A DNA stretch of 64,000 bases from Anisodus tanguticus. Taxonomy: Eukaryota > Streptophyta > Magnoliopsida > Solanales > Solanaceae. Below the pieces are notes generated by a model. The model did not search any database, was not told where the DNA came from, and saw only the letters and a list, made by a program, of their open reading frames with translations. Made by a program: the position numbers and the translations under genes. The stretch covers positions 3,914,142-3,978,141 of the forward strand of contig CM067555.1 of NCBI GenBank assembly GCA_034509755.1, written 5' to 3'. Below are positions 1-12,286 of this stretch, one piece after another. Position 1 is the stretch's first letter; each line of letters begins with the position of its first letter.

Positions 1-616
1 TTTCATTTTACCCTTAGTGAGATAATTTCTAGTCACACAATATTTCTCATTTATTTTGGACCATAAATTTTAATTTTTTTTTTCATTCTTAAATTTTGTG
101 ATTAAACAAATACCTTTACATAAATTGGAACTGGGGAGTAGTTTTTAGCCTTCCAAAAGCTAAAACATCAGTATTTCTAACAAGTGTGCCAGTGTCACCA
201 TTTCCATTAGTGTAGTTTCTTAGAACATATTTAGTGGACTTAAGTTAGTAGCACTTTTGTTGTCTTTCAAGGCTTTTTGTTAAAGTAAGATTGCCAATCT
301 TAGTAAATGTTGAATATGCAAGGACTTTTAAGTTGCAATAGAAAAAAAACATTATTAAGCTACAAACTTGTTGTATATTTACAGAACATTACTATAAGTC
401 CAACCAAAAGGGAAAAAGGGTAAAAGTGTTGTATATTTTCTTTTTCTTTTCTCATGTTGGGCACAAGCAAATGTCTTTATCCAACAAAAAATGTCTCACC
501 ACTTTTCTATTTCTTTTTTATTTTTGGATCTAAATAGTCAAGAAGTTCCTTTTTGAACTTTAATTTGTAGATGGATATCTTAGAAACTGATTATTTAAGT
601 AGAGATCAAAACATAT
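1..616. other. Intergenic, left copy of a duplicated segment
   Basis: AT-rich DNA with no coding signal. About 130-560 resembles 21560-22200 in the same order, including a short block with CCATGTTGGGCA-like wording, so it belongs to the segmental duplication described in the findings. Confidence 0.6.
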
Positions 617-868
617 GATCCCTCCGTTTCAAAAAGATTGTCTGATTTTGACTTAGCACAAAATTTAAGAAAGTAGAGAAGACTTTTCAATCTTGTGGTC
701 TTAAATTAAAGATGTGTTGAATGTACAAAAATGACCTTTATTCTTGTGATCTTAAACATGCCATGTGGAAAGTTGGAATGAAAGAGTTACTAAAAAGGGA
801 AAGAGACATTTTTTTAAACAGACTAAAAAGGAAAGTAAGACAATGTTTTTTGAAACAGATGGAGCAAT
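617..868. mobile_element. Stowaway-like MITE
   Basis: The left end reads TCCCTCCGTTTCAAAAAGA and the right end is its imperfect inverted complement (TTTTTTGAAACAGATGGAG). The interior shares wording with the MITEs at 39379 and 40802 (GAATCTTGTGGTCTTAAATT-like). Ends of this kind and a TA target are typical of Tc1/mariner-derived Stowaway elements. A 75-codon reading frame across it is chance. Confidence 0.75.
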
Positions 869-945
869 ATTTGTTGAAGAGCTTGACTAGATGTGTGAAG
901 CTTTTCTATAGGTACGAATGTATACATAATAGTGTGTGTATATAT

Positions 946-1642
946 TGATACAATATAAATTGCGGAATTGAAAAGAAGCAAGATATAAGGAAGACATAAA
1001 GAATTGCAATAAAAAACAACTCAAAGTATATTAAACAATGGACCTTAATTGATTGACCAAGACAAACACCTAACCTATGAGATGGACCTCAAGGGAATTG
1101 AATTCCCAAGCAACCCAAATTTTCTAAACAAGATTCAATTACAAGCTCTCAACACTCAAACTCCCAAAGAGTAGCAATAAAACAATATTCAAGATAATCT
1201 AAGCAAATAAAATGGCTAAGGTTCCTATTTATAGTCTGGACTAACTTATTACACAAGAGACCCAAAAGTGACACTCATGGATTGCAAAAATAACCAAAAA
1301 CTGCCCTGTCACACTCTGCTCTTGACTTGCGAATCGCAGGCACTGTCTATGACATGATCTGCGATTCACAGGTTATGTCCTTTAGTGAATTCTTCATCTG
1401 CGGCTTCTGGGTACTGTTTGTAGTTCGCAGACTCCACCTGTGGCACCATATGCGATTCACAAATGGTGTTTTCTTCACCATTCTTTGCATTTTTTCCTTC
1501 CCATGCAATCTCACACACTTGAGATCCTCGGGATGACGCTAATGCATGCTTATGAGCACCTATCTTCTTGTGCAATCCTCGTGGTGTTTGGAGTTCATGG
1601 TCTTGATTCCACATAGACGCTTTTGGGGCAACTAGATTTGCA
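946..1642 (-). repeat. 3' LTR of the gypsy element
   Basis: It is directly repeated at 6310-6995 with small indels. The outer ends are TG...CA in the minus orientation. It contains several versions of a word like CTGCGATTCGCAG (1327-1475), also seen in the internal region near 5540-5700. Confidence 0.85.
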
Positions 1643-1649
1643 TCATTAT

Positions 1650-2820
1650 CCATTCTTGAAAGAATTTTGTCCTCAAATTTAAGGGGTTATCTGCACACAT
1701 CCAACAAGAAGACAAAATACCACAACTATAAGATTCGTTAGTACAATAGAGATCCGCAAGGATCATCTCACAATGACAATCATCATAAACAAACAAGTAG
1801 TAGAGGAAAGTGTCTCTTAGTTCAAACTCAAGTGTAAAATTCCCATTGGACACCAAAGTCTCATTACAAGGGCAAGAGATCTCACAAGAAAACAACGTGG
1901 AATGGAGAGCATCTAACATTGTCGTACCATCAATGTAGCCATCAACAAAGTCGCTCACACCATCAAAGCTTTGTTTCTTTGCCGACGTGTGACTACTCAA
2001 ATATGACGATACACTTTCACCACCAGAGAGATTCCCTCATTAGTATTTTCACTAAGAAATGGATCATAGTCGGGGAAATTACTTGAATGAAGTCATACAT
2101 GAATATCATTATCATAAATAGGTGGGGAATAATACAAGAACTCATAATCATGGGCATTAGAGGTAATAAGATCACTACTAAGATTTCGTAAATAGTCAAG
2201 CAAGTCAATTTTTCCATCAACTAGCGGTGCATCCTTCCTTGTCATACCCATATCACTATCAAGACCATCTACCCCAACAAGTGAAAAGTTATCCCAAAGT
2301 GGATTGTCATAGATTTTGTAGCTACTAAAAGAAGCTACATCAACATTATCACTTACAAATTCACTAAGCAAATTACTAGAATTGATCTCATCATCAAGAA
2401 ATATGGCATCACTACTAGAGAGAGAATAATTACAAGACATAAAATCATCTAAGCATGTGTCATCACTCTCATTTAGATGAGGCTCATTTTTCAATTCACA
2501 CCTTCCAATAGTAGATAGTACATCAAGCTCATTCCAAGGAAAATAATCACTCACACTCAAATTGTCATTTAAATCACTCCAGAAGTATGAGTGCCATGGG
2601 AAAATAGATTACCTTGACATTCATTAAAATAATCCGTCGGGATGCTTTGATAAGCCGTGTGGTTGGGCATCTCCTCATCATCATAACCCTATAAAAAGGA
2701 AGAAATAAAACTAGACGAAGAAAAGGTTAGTCCGTTAGATGGTAAAAAGTAGTCCCGATGTATGATAGGGACCACCTCAATTTGCTCATTCTCCTTCTCC
2801 CTAATCTCCGTCAAACTTAC
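1650..2820 (-). pseudogene. Acidic reading-frame block of unknown function in the gypsy element
   Basis: The longest frame is 155 codons (2093-2560, minus); others continue it at 2017-2220 and 1632-2000. The 155-residue product is rich in Asp, Ser, Asn and Leu, has no recognisable domain, and lies where pol would normally be. The last frame ends NLRTKFFQEW just before the LTR; this resembles the LRT..FQE ending I associate with plant gypsy polyproteins, so the block may be the far 3' end of a polyprotein after a large internal deletion or replacement. Frame breaks separate the three pieces. I do not assign a function. Confidence 0.4.
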
Positions 2821-3039
2821 CATAAGAGTCACCTTAGCCCTTCCATGAGACTCTTTCTCTTTATCACTACCATGTTGGCACCGTTTTGATAACTTCTCTT
2901 CCTCTTACCCTTACTTTTATCCTTTAATTCTATCATATTTTCATAGATTTCATTAACTTGCAATGGTGACAAAGGATGTAGTACATGTGTGTGCCCCTCA
3001 CACTCAAATGAGTACAGATTGGTCCTTCCATTATGATTC

Positions 3040-5100
3040 ATGGCTCTATCATATTACCAAGGTTTTCGAGTAAGACATGTCAAACTTGCATAGCCACCAC
3101 ATCACATAAGATCTCATCTTGATATTTTCCAATTTTAAACTTGATCATGACTTGCTTTTGCACCTTCAACTCTCCATATTCATTCAACCATTAGAGTTTG
3201 TATGGGGTTGAGTGTTTGGTGGTCGGGAGCTTCAAGAATTCCACCAAGGTGGTACTTGCTAAATTGGCACAACTCCCGCTATCAATGAACATACATTCTC
3301 CTTGATGAGACATTTGGAATGGAAGATGTTTTTCCTTTGGCTAGGATCATCCATAGCCTTACTTATCATTGCCCTCATCACTACATAGTTTGGTACAATG
3401 AGCTCCCCTTCTCGAGGCATATTCTTGATTAACAAGGCTCCCCTTGCTAACCCACATGGAACCATAACATCCTCATCTTGCTCACTTCCCTCATCATTTA
3501 CACAATCATCATCTTCTTGAGTACCTATTTTATTAACCTTCGCATACTCCCTCTCATCCTCATCACTACAAGGATCAACCCTTACAATGAATGCCCTCCG
3601 ATTGAGACACTCAATCATTCAATAACCATATCCATGCACTTGAAAAATTGAGGGGTTTAACATTAATACCTCATTCTTTTGGCGCAAACTTGGGAGGTTG
3701 TTTATCAACCTGATTATTCTTGACAAAGGACTTCTTGTAATCTTGCACAATGCCCTTGTTGTTTTTCCAATTGGCGGAAGAAGTTTTCCCTTCTTCGTTC
3801 TTGCTCCATGAAGATGAATACCCCTTAGGTTTGACTGCTTTATCCTCTTTGAGACCCTTCTCAATTTCAATTGCCGCTTCAAGTGTGTCATTAAGATCAT
3901 TATCATTGTGAAGCCTCATTTGGGATGGGATTTATTTGTTCAACCCGGGTCGGAACCGAGTTATGGCATTCAGTTCTTCTTCTTCAAAATCAATCTTTAT
4001 TTTCGCAAATTGGAATTCATCATAATACTCATCTACACTATTGAGATTTTGTCTCAAAGTGTAGACCTTCTTTAGTCGTTCTTGCTTGTACCGATCAGAC
4101 ACATACTTTCTTGTCATAATCATCTTCAATTCTTCCTAATTAGAAGTTGGCAGAAGTCCATTGGTTCTCCTAAACTTTACTTGCATTTCCCACCATGTCG
4201 AGGCAAATCCTTCAAATTGAGCAATAACATAGGATGCCTTTTTCACTTCAAACATTTCATTAGTGAAGATGATCTGATCGCATTGTGTGATCCAATCGAG
4301 GAACACATCAGTGTCATTACCTCATTTGAAGGTTGAAAGAGTGACTTTGACAGAATTAACTCGTGTCTTAACCACCGATGTTTCCTTGATTACCATGGTC
4401 TCCATAAAGTTATTTTCCATAATTATCACCTTGGCAATTACGTCCTTGGTAACCATGACGGTCTCGATAACTTCTTTGCCTACCTACTTGAGGGGTATGC
4501 CCATTTCTTCCACCTCTTCCCAGGTGAGGACCTTGATATGACAGCTTTTGCCATTGAAATGGTCTTTGAATACATTTTGCGGATATTGAGTACAAGGTGA
4601 AGATTATCCAAGATTTTTCCAACAATCCTGTCAAGGCAGTTGTATCAAAGGAGCTTCCCAGTTTGAGCATGGGCATTCATTTTCCCCGCCTTTGATCGGC
4701 AACTCGATCACCCTAATGTCCTACCTCATCTTACAAATCATCTCCAAATGGTTGGACATGTCGAATTGGTTGATAGATATTTGGTGGTGGTTGATGTGGG
4801 TAAGGTTCATTTGGGTGGTGGTGCAATTGGGTTCTCATTTCGAGGTGTTGGTGGTGTGTTGTTTGGGTGAGTGGGTTGGAATTTTAGGCGAAACGTCTGG
4901 GGTGTCATGGTAGGGGAGGTATCATTGTGCGTTCTACTAGTAGATGCTTGGAGATTTTGACCTTGGGGTAGTAATAACGCTTCCCTACTTCGCCCTTCAA
5001 CAACTCCCACATAAGCTTTCAAAATGGTCATGTGCCGGGTAAGTTCGGATAATGCATTCATCACATCAACAAGATTAGGTCCCCCGGTGGGAACCTGGGT
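3040..5100 (-). pseudogene. Gypsy gag-protease remnant
   Basis: Read right to left on the minus strand: a gag N-terminal piece (4807-5064, with MNALSELTRHM); a gag core (3932-4129, with KVYTLRQNLNSVDEYYDEF and FRPGLNK, the typical plant Ty3 gag wording); a Lys-rich linker (3671-3919); a damaged CCHC zinc knuckle near 3600-3650 (HGYGY, then a stop, then ECLNRRAF); and the start of an aspartic protease near 3190-3310, where FIDSGSCANLAST is readable in a neighbouring frame. At least four frame changes or stops separate these pieces, so no protein can be made. Confidence 0.8.
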
Positions 5101-6295
5101 TTCATCACCCGATTGACATTGTACCTATTTTAAAACACTCAATAAAACAAATAAACGCGTCAAGTTAGTAAATTTAACCTCACAATTCACTCGAGTATGC
5201 GCATCTTTGATTTTCTCACAATTGTCTCGGCAAGTGATTGTACCTTGTTTAGCTCGATGAGTTACAAGGGTCAATTTTTCTTGATATCAAGAGTGAATCT
5301 TTGTCAACTCGATAAAAGAATGATTCGACTCGAATTATCAGACTCGATTCAAGAAATGATCGACGAAGTTAAAAAGAGAAAAGAACGCAAAAAGTAGCAC
5401 AAAATAAAGTTAACGTTCAAGAACTAGCTAATCACTTTGTAAGATCGATTACAAATGTTAATTAGTTTAGATGATCAAAGAAATGGAAAATAAATCAAAA
5501 CGAAACAAATTTAAGTCAAAGATCTGAAAAGCGCGGTCTGCTATTCAGTGAGCACTACCTGCGGTTCGCAGACAGTGTCTGAGACACAGTCCGTGGTTCG
5601 CAATAATTGTTCCTCAACTTGCCAATTTTTCTGTCGTGGCCTGCGGTTGACCTGCGGTCCGCATACACCTTCTGCGACACAACCTTCGGTTCACAAGTTG
5701 TGTTTCCGTTGAACACTTTTGATGATGTCAAATTCTTTTGGGGATTCATGCTCTGGGCCTTTTTATGATTTTCTAATGAATTGGGCCTACTTTTTCAGTT
5801 ATTTTACTACTTTTGGCCCAAAAACACCTTTTCATCTTGGAGTTAGGTTCTGGAAGATCAAAGGGCCTCTTTTTGCTTCTTCTTCCTCAAGAACACTATG
5901 AAGATCTTTAAGAACAATTGCAAAATTCAAAAATCTTAGGACATTCAATTCTTCTTCAAATCACCCCAAATTTCAGTTACCACACCTTCTTCACTAGTAG
6001 AACAAAGCCCACTAATTTTTAAGCTCCAATTCTTTTTTCTTCAACCAAACTCAATTCAAGTTCTTAAACTTCAAGCTTCAACAATGGCCAATAATAGTAG
6101 ATGACTCAAAATGATTCAAATGACCTGAAATGATTTAGACTCTTCTAATACTAAAAAAATCAAATATAATAATAGAATCAACAAACAAATAACTATTTTT
6201 GGATTTTCAGATTTTGGACTCTAGAACACTTTTTTTGTGATTTTTGTAGTAATCAAAATCCAAGACAAGGATTATTGGAACGACCCTTTAATCAA

Positions 6296-6307
6296 ACTAT
6301 GATACCA
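6296..6307 (-). other. Primer binding site of the gypsy element
   Basis: The minus strand reads TGGTATCATAGT two bases inside the 5' LTR. This matches the 3' end of initiator tRNA-Met (TGGTATCAGAGC) with two changes, and it fixes the element's orientation. Confidence 0.75.
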
Positions 6308-6309
6308 AT

Positions 6310-6995
6310 TGATACAATATAAATTGCGGAATTGAAAATAAACAAGATAAAAAGAAGGCACAAAGAATTGAAATAAAAAATAACTGAAAGTATATTAAAT
6401 AATGGAACTTAATTGATTGACCAAGACAAACACCTAACCTATAAGATGGACCTCAAGGGAATTGAATTCTCAAACAACCCAAATTTTCCAAACAAGATTC
6501 AATTACATGCTTCATCAAGCTCTCAACACTCGAACTCTCAAAGAGTAACATAAAAATAATATTCAAGATAATCTAAGCAAATGAAATGGCCAAGGTTCCT
6601 ATTTATAGTCTAGGACTAACTTATTACACAAGACCCAAAAATGACACTCTTAGATTGCAAAATAACCAAAATGCCGCCCTATCACGCTCTGCTCTTGACA
6701 TGTGAATCGCAGGCACTGTATGTGACATGATCTGCGATTGAGTTCTTCATCTGCGGCTTCTGGGCATTGTCTGCGGTTCACAGACTCCACATGTGGCACC
6801 ATATGTGATTCGCAGATGGTGTTTGCTTCACCATTCTTCGCCTTTTCGCCTTCCCATGCAATCTTCCACACTTGAGATCCTCGGGATGACGCTAATGCAT
6901 GCTCACGAGCGCCTATCTTCTTGTGCAACCCTCGTGGTGTTTGAAGTTCATGGTCTTGACTCCACATAGACGCTTTTGGGGCAACTAGGTTTGCA
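6310..6995 (-). repeat. 5' LTR of the gypsy element
   Basis: Partner of 946-1642. The PBS lies directly beyond its CA end on the minus strand. Confidence 0.85.
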
Positions 6996-6996
6996 T

Positions 6997-7025
<29 letters not shown>
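6997..7025. repeat. (TA)n microsatellite
   Basis: About 29 bp of uninterrupted TA directly at the outer edge of the gypsy LTR. Confidence 0.95.
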
Positions 7026-7028
<3 letters not shown>

Positions 7029-9578
7029 TTTAGCTAAAAGCTTTAATTATTTTTGGCCGATGATGAAATGTGTAACTTTCCCTTAAAATTTCGTATGTGA
7101 AAATAACTCATATATACAACCCACACATCTAGTTTACAACCATGTAGCCCATTATATCATCGGTGTATAGATAATGTATATATAAGATATATCTATATAC
7201 AAATTGCTCAATATTTTTTATAACTTTACATATATATTCCTATACAGTATTATACAACATATATCTTTTTTATATATACACCGTATATGATGTATAAATA
7301 ATGTATATGATTGTGAACGTTGATTTCAAAAAAAAAAAAAATAGTGATTGGTAATAAGTAGAAATTTTTGGGATAATAATTGGTCTAAAACAATATAAAA
7401 AAGGGGTGGCTTAAGGAATTAAAAGCTAATAGCTATTGAATCAAACTCAGCAGAAAATTAGAAGATAAGCGCGTAAAATAGTAAAACAAGGCTATATCAA
7501 GTAATAAAGCAATAGTCGGGTAAGATTTGGTTAACTAAAAGGCCGAAAGGGGTCTAGGTAATTATCTCTTTTCCTAGGCGGATTTATAGCCCAATTTATG
7601 ATGCACGCGAACTTATGATCTTTCCGCCAATTTAAGTATTGTATGTTCATATTTTTTGAATTTATCTAATATTATCTACTGATCTCCAAATCATAAAAAG
7701 GTTAAATGATACACTTGGTAGAATATTGAGTATTTATTTAGAGGAACAAGGATTAAATCTCACTTAATACTTTTTTTTGTAATACATCCATATTATAAAA
7801 ATTCTAAATCCACCTCTAACTACCGTAATTATGGCCCTGAGAAGAGAAAACCACCCCCACAACAAAAATTTAAAGGTTGATCCAAAATAATAGTTACTAT
7901 TATATTGGGAAAGCATTATTAGTCATGTCCTGGCAAAATTGCAGTTAAGGAACAACTTACAATCATGAGAACCTTAGAATTTGACCTCACGTTTATCAGA
8001 TTGTAGCATTATTGGACTTCTGTTTTGCCAATACTAGTTTTAGTATGTCTACATCATTATTACATGAGATAAAGACAAGTCAAAGAATCACATGAAATAG
8101 CTAAGCTAGAGGCCTTACACCATGTTTAGATTAGGTGATTGTAAATAACATATAAACATTACGTGTTAATAAGTACTTTTTAGTATTGCGATTAACTTTC
8201 AAATAAGTAATTAATTATTTAAATAATAGTGTTTAAATTAACAATAAATAGCTGATGTATTTGATGAAAAAAGTGTTGATAAGTTGTTCATTTGACAATA
8301 TAACTAAAATACCCTTTACTTTTTCATAAAAAAATTATAAATTTAAAAATATCTTTCAAGAAAAAGATGAACGATACATATGAGACGGAGAGAAGTTGGG
8401 GATTTTATTTTGGGAAAGGTGTTTTGAGAATTAGATATATATATAAAGGATAATATAGTATTTAGTCAAACTGAAGCATAGGATTTATCAAACGCTTAGA
8501 TGGGGTAGCACTCCGGTAAGAAAATGGATGTATTAAGGCTCAACGACTTTAGTGTAGCTACTATGTCCTTACTTCTTGCCCCTTACTTTAAATTCGATGA
8601 AAGCCTCGATTAATTCAAGAAAGATGCGCTTAAACGTCCGTCTAAATTAATTTGAATAGCTTATAAACTTAGCGAAACAAGCTCTTATTTTACCTCACAA
8701 GAGATATACGTGAGATTCACGTTCTCCTTGGATAATGATATAATGTATTCTTTAAATGTTCCAATAATAATAATAATAATAATAATAAAGAATGAGTAGT
8801 ATTGCCATTTTTTAAAAAGTAGTAATTTTCTTCACCTTCTGATAATTTGGTTTTGTAGCAATTCACGTGAAAAGGGTAGAGATGTTACTGCCAAAGAAAC
8901 AATTATAAAATGATTAAATCTCTAATTAAAAATAATAAAATACAATTAGATATAAACAATTAATTCTTAGGAATAAGGATCCCCGTTGCTGTAGCTTTCG
9001 TAGAGACCAGACTTCACCTACTGGAGTATCGAAATATTAATATTTAATAAAGTAAAGCAAACAATTAGGAGAATCAATTAAAATAACATCTGATTAAATA
9101 TATGCGTCATAATCAGAGCCAGCCATAAGGTATAATAATTCAAGTCGAAGAAGAATTCACGTGAAAGTGTTAAAGAACTGACACTTTCAAAAGAAACCAT
9201 TAATTACCTAGAAAGCCCCAATTTACTAAATTATTTTGTGTCTAATTGTCAATTGTGCATTGATCTTTCCATTTCTTTAATACATTTAGCAATTAAGTTT
9301 GAAGTGATGTGCTAACTAACGACGATTAATTACCCTGCTTTGGAGTGACAAATCCAATTAGAGTGATTTTGTAAGAGAAAATTCATAAATTGAGTGACTG
9401 TATTGATATAAAATTAAGTTAAGTAATTTTATTAATTAAGTAATTACACATGAGTGACCGTTTGAGAAATTTACTTCATATTATTATAGGTTAAATTAAT
9501 TTGATGATAAAAGAAAATTATATATTGGAAAGGCACAAAAATTGAACTCATTTTGATCTTTCAATTTCTTGTTAGTTG
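7026..9578. other. Intergenic, including a duplicated non-coding block
   Basis: No gene is visible. 7905-9280 aligns colinearly by eye with 29375-30350, including a strongly conserved stretch near 8968-9022. A TAA repeat lies at 8764-8789. A MITE-like sequence is listed separately. Confidence 0.6.
7577..7818. mobile_element. MITE-like repeat ending in GGCGGAT / ATCCACC
   Basis: It opens with AGGCGGATTTATA and closes with AAATCCACCTC. Similar inverted ends bound 11336-11500, 32935-33118 and 48797-49003, which suggests one small-element family of about 170-240 bp. Superfamily not determined. Confidence 0.45.
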
Positions 9579-11127
9579 TCCCTACACTGCTCCACAAATC
9601 TCATGACAAGATGAATAACTTCTGTGGTCGATCTCCCTGGCATGAATTCGAACTGATATCCTAGAACCAGTTCGGATTCGTGCCGGGGTGATCGACCACA
9701 TAATCTATTCATCTTTCTAGGAGATTGATAGAACAATACAGGGACAAAAAGAGAGACATTCACATGGTGTCCATTGATTTAGAGAAGACATATGATAAAG
9801 TCTATCGGGAGGTCATTTGGAGATGTTTGGAGTCTAGAGGTGTGCATGTGGCCTACATCAGGGTAATTAAGGATATATACGAGGGTGTCAAGACCCGGGT
9901 TAAGACAGTGGGAGGTAATTCTGAGTACTTTCCGGTCGTGATGTGGTTGCATCAGGGATCAACCCTTAACCAATTTCTATTTGCGTTAGTGATAAACAAA
10001 TTGACATGACATATTCAAGAGAAGGTGTCATGGTGTATGCTATTTGCATATGATATAGTTCTGATTGATGAGACACACAATAGGATTAACGATAGGTTGG
10101 AAGTTTGGAGAACGACTTTAGAATCTAAAGGTTTTAGGTTAAGCATGACTAAGACATAGTATATGGAGTGCAAGTTTAGTGACGTGACACAGAAGACAGT
10201 TGTGGAAGTGAAGATTGAGGCACAAACTATACCCAAAAGAGGAAGATTCATGTATCTTGGGTCCATAATACAAGGTGATTGAAGATTGACGATGATGTCT
10301 CACATCGTATTGGAGTAGGGTGGATGAAATTGAGTCACAAATTTGTGATAAGAAGGTGTTGCCTAGGCTGAAAGGTAAGTTCTATAGAGTGGTGATTTGA
10401 CCAGCATTGTTAAATGGGACAGAATGCTGGCCAGTCAAGAACGTTCACGTTCAGAATATGAAGGTAGCAGAGATGAGGATGCTCAGATGGATGTGTGGTC
10501 ATACTAGGAGAGATATGATTAGAAACAAAGTTATACCGAACAAGATCAGAGTAGTCTTCGTGGAGGACAAGATGAGGAAAGCGAGACTGAGATGGTTCGG
10601 GCATGTGAAGAGGTGTGAGGATGCGCCAGTTAGAAGGTGTGAGAGATTGGCGATAACAAGAGTTAAGAGAGGTAGAGGTAGGTCGAAGAAGAACTGGGGG
10701 AGGTAATTAGACAGGACATAACACAACTTCAGTTGACTGAGGACATGCCCTTAGATAAAAAAATTTGGAGGTCAATGATTAGGATAGAAGGTTAGTAGGT
10801 CGTTGAATTTTGTCGCACTGTGTATGAGAGAGGTAGGGGGCTGGCCTCTTCACCTCTTCCTCTCCTTTTCTTTATAATATTATTTAGATTTTACGTAGAT
10901 CCATAATCATATGGGTGTATTGCTATGTGTTGCTTCTTTGTTTTGTATCGTAGTATCTTGTTGTTTTATTCTCTTTGAATTCTTGCATTGACTACGTTTC
11001 CTTTGACCCCAGGGTCTATCGGAAACATTCTCTCTACCCCCACAAAGTCAGAGATAAGGCATGTGTACATCCTATTCCTCACATATCACACTTATGAAAT
11101 TATACTGGATATGTTGTTGTTGTATGT
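9579..11127 (+). mobile_element. RTE-type LINE, 5' truncated and 5' inverted
   Basis: The plus strand carries the C-terminal half of an RTE-like reverse transcriptase and the family's 3' UTR, ending in GGATATGTTGTTGTTGTAT at about 11109-11127. The first 75 bp (9579-9653) are an inverted copy of the body's own start (9670-9744), separated by 16 bp. Such 5' inversions are known from LINE twin priming. The element at 37066-38625 is a second member of the family. Confidence 0.85.
9670..10706 (+). pseudogene. RTE LINE reverse transcriptase remnant
   Basis: Frame 9725-10009 has DIHMVSIDLEKTYDK (the RT palm Asp) and a GNSEYFPVVMWLHQGS block. The catalytic box follows at about 10040-10056 as FAYDIVLID, altered from the expected F-x-DD. 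Frame 10407-10706 gives the C-terminal MLNGTECWPVK and KARLRWFGHV motifs typical of plant RTE elements. In-frame stops and frame changes between these parts show that it is dead. Confidence 0.85.
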
Positions 11128-11335
11128 GCTCTTTTTCTAAGCCAGTAGGCTAAAGGGTAGAATCATTGTGCTTGTTTATTAAACGAATCACGAGTTTTAT
11201 TGCAAATTTATGCTTAGTTTTGTATATTTATACTATCACGTCAAATGAGGAGAAATATATTCATATGAATGTTTTTCTCATTTGTCAGTCCTTTAAATGC
11301 TTTTCCTTTGTACTTTATATGAAGGCTAAATATAA

Positions 11336-11500
11336 GCGGATTCATAATTTGAAGTTTATAAATTATAAATTTAAAATTTATATGTTTTAAAGTTTATAAT
11401 TACATGTATATATTTAGTGAATTCTCAATAAATACAAGATTTAAATTAAAATTATTACTAAATTTTATCAAATCCGTATTTATCATGCTAGCTCCGCCAT
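11336..11500. mobile_element. MITE-like repeat, same ends as 7577-7818
   Basis: It opens near AAGCGGATTCATAA and closes near CTAGCTCCGCCATGG. The interior is AT-rich, with partly palindromic TTTATAAATTATAAATTTAA. The family assignment rests on the ends only. Confidence 0.4.
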
Positions 11501-11687
11501 GGGCTTAAATTAAAGTGCATTTCCATTTTGATTTTCGATTCATACCTAACTTATAAAATATCTTAGGAAGCGTGCGAAATGATCAGTGTGTGGATATTTT
11601 TGAACGTATACCTAACTTCGTGAGGTGCATCACTAATACCAACTTTTTAGCACTCAAGATGTTTTTTGTTTTTTTGGTCTAGTTTTC

Positions 11688-12251
11688 ACAATAAAAGAAT
11701 GAATATTGAGCCTAACTCAACTCTAAAAGCTAGTTTATAGGGTAATGATTATCCAAGTCCATATAAATAGTCTATGTTCACATTCCATTTTCGATGTGGG
11801 CTCTTAACACTCCCCCGTACGCCCAAACCTCATTAACTGGAGTGTATACAATATAATTTGGGGGCCCAACATCGGTGAACAAAGAATTGGAATGAGTCTG
11901 ACTTTGATATTAGGTAAAGAGTGGATCTTGGGCCTAACTCAACCCCAAAATAGCTTGTAGGGTGAGGATTGTCCAACTCCATATAAGGAGTCCATGTTCC
12001 CATTCTATTTTCGATGTGGGACTCTTAACACTCGCCGCACACCCAGACCTTGTTAACTGAAGTGTAGATAATATAATTTGGGGCCCAACATCGGTGAACA
12101 AAGAATTGGAATGGGTCTGACTTTGATACCATGTAAAGAATGGATCTTGACTCTAACTCAATCCCAAATGCTAACTCAAAGGGAGGAGGATTAACCCAGC
12201 CATATAAGGAGACCAATTACCCATCCCATATCCGATGTGAGACTCTTAACA
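11688..12251 (-). mobile_element. Tandem TRIM: three LTRs with two internal segments
   Basis: Three LTR copies of about 120 bp (about 11688-11809, 11913-12030, 12132-12251) alternate with two internal segments of about 102 bp (11810-11912, 12031-12131). In the minus orientation an LTR runs TGTTAAGAGTC...TTTACA, then the PBS TGGTATCAAAGT, then about 100 bp, then a purine tract before the next LTR. There is no coding capacity. It belongs to the same family as 22272-23376 and 51517-51697. Confidence 0.85.
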
Positions 12252-12286
12252 TGCTCGGATACCATGTTAATTTATGTGATCATTTT

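Larger units (their letters stand above)
946..6995 (-). mobile_element. Ty3/gypsy LTR retrotransposon, RT/integrase-less
   Basis: Two direct repeats of about 690 bp (946-1642 and 6310-6995) flank 4.7 kb. In the minus orientation each LTR begins TGCAAAT and ends TTGTATCA. A degraded tRNA-iMet primer site follows the 5' LTR. Gag and protease remnants run on the minus strand from about 5.1 to 3.0 kb. I found no RT, RNase H or integrase motif in any frame of the remaining 1.4 kb, which holds an acidic Ser/Asp-rich block instead. The right flank is a TA repeat, so the 5-bp target duplication cannot be fixed (TATAT on the left). It is probably a non-autonomous derivative mobilised by a related full-length element. 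Confidence 0.85.
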
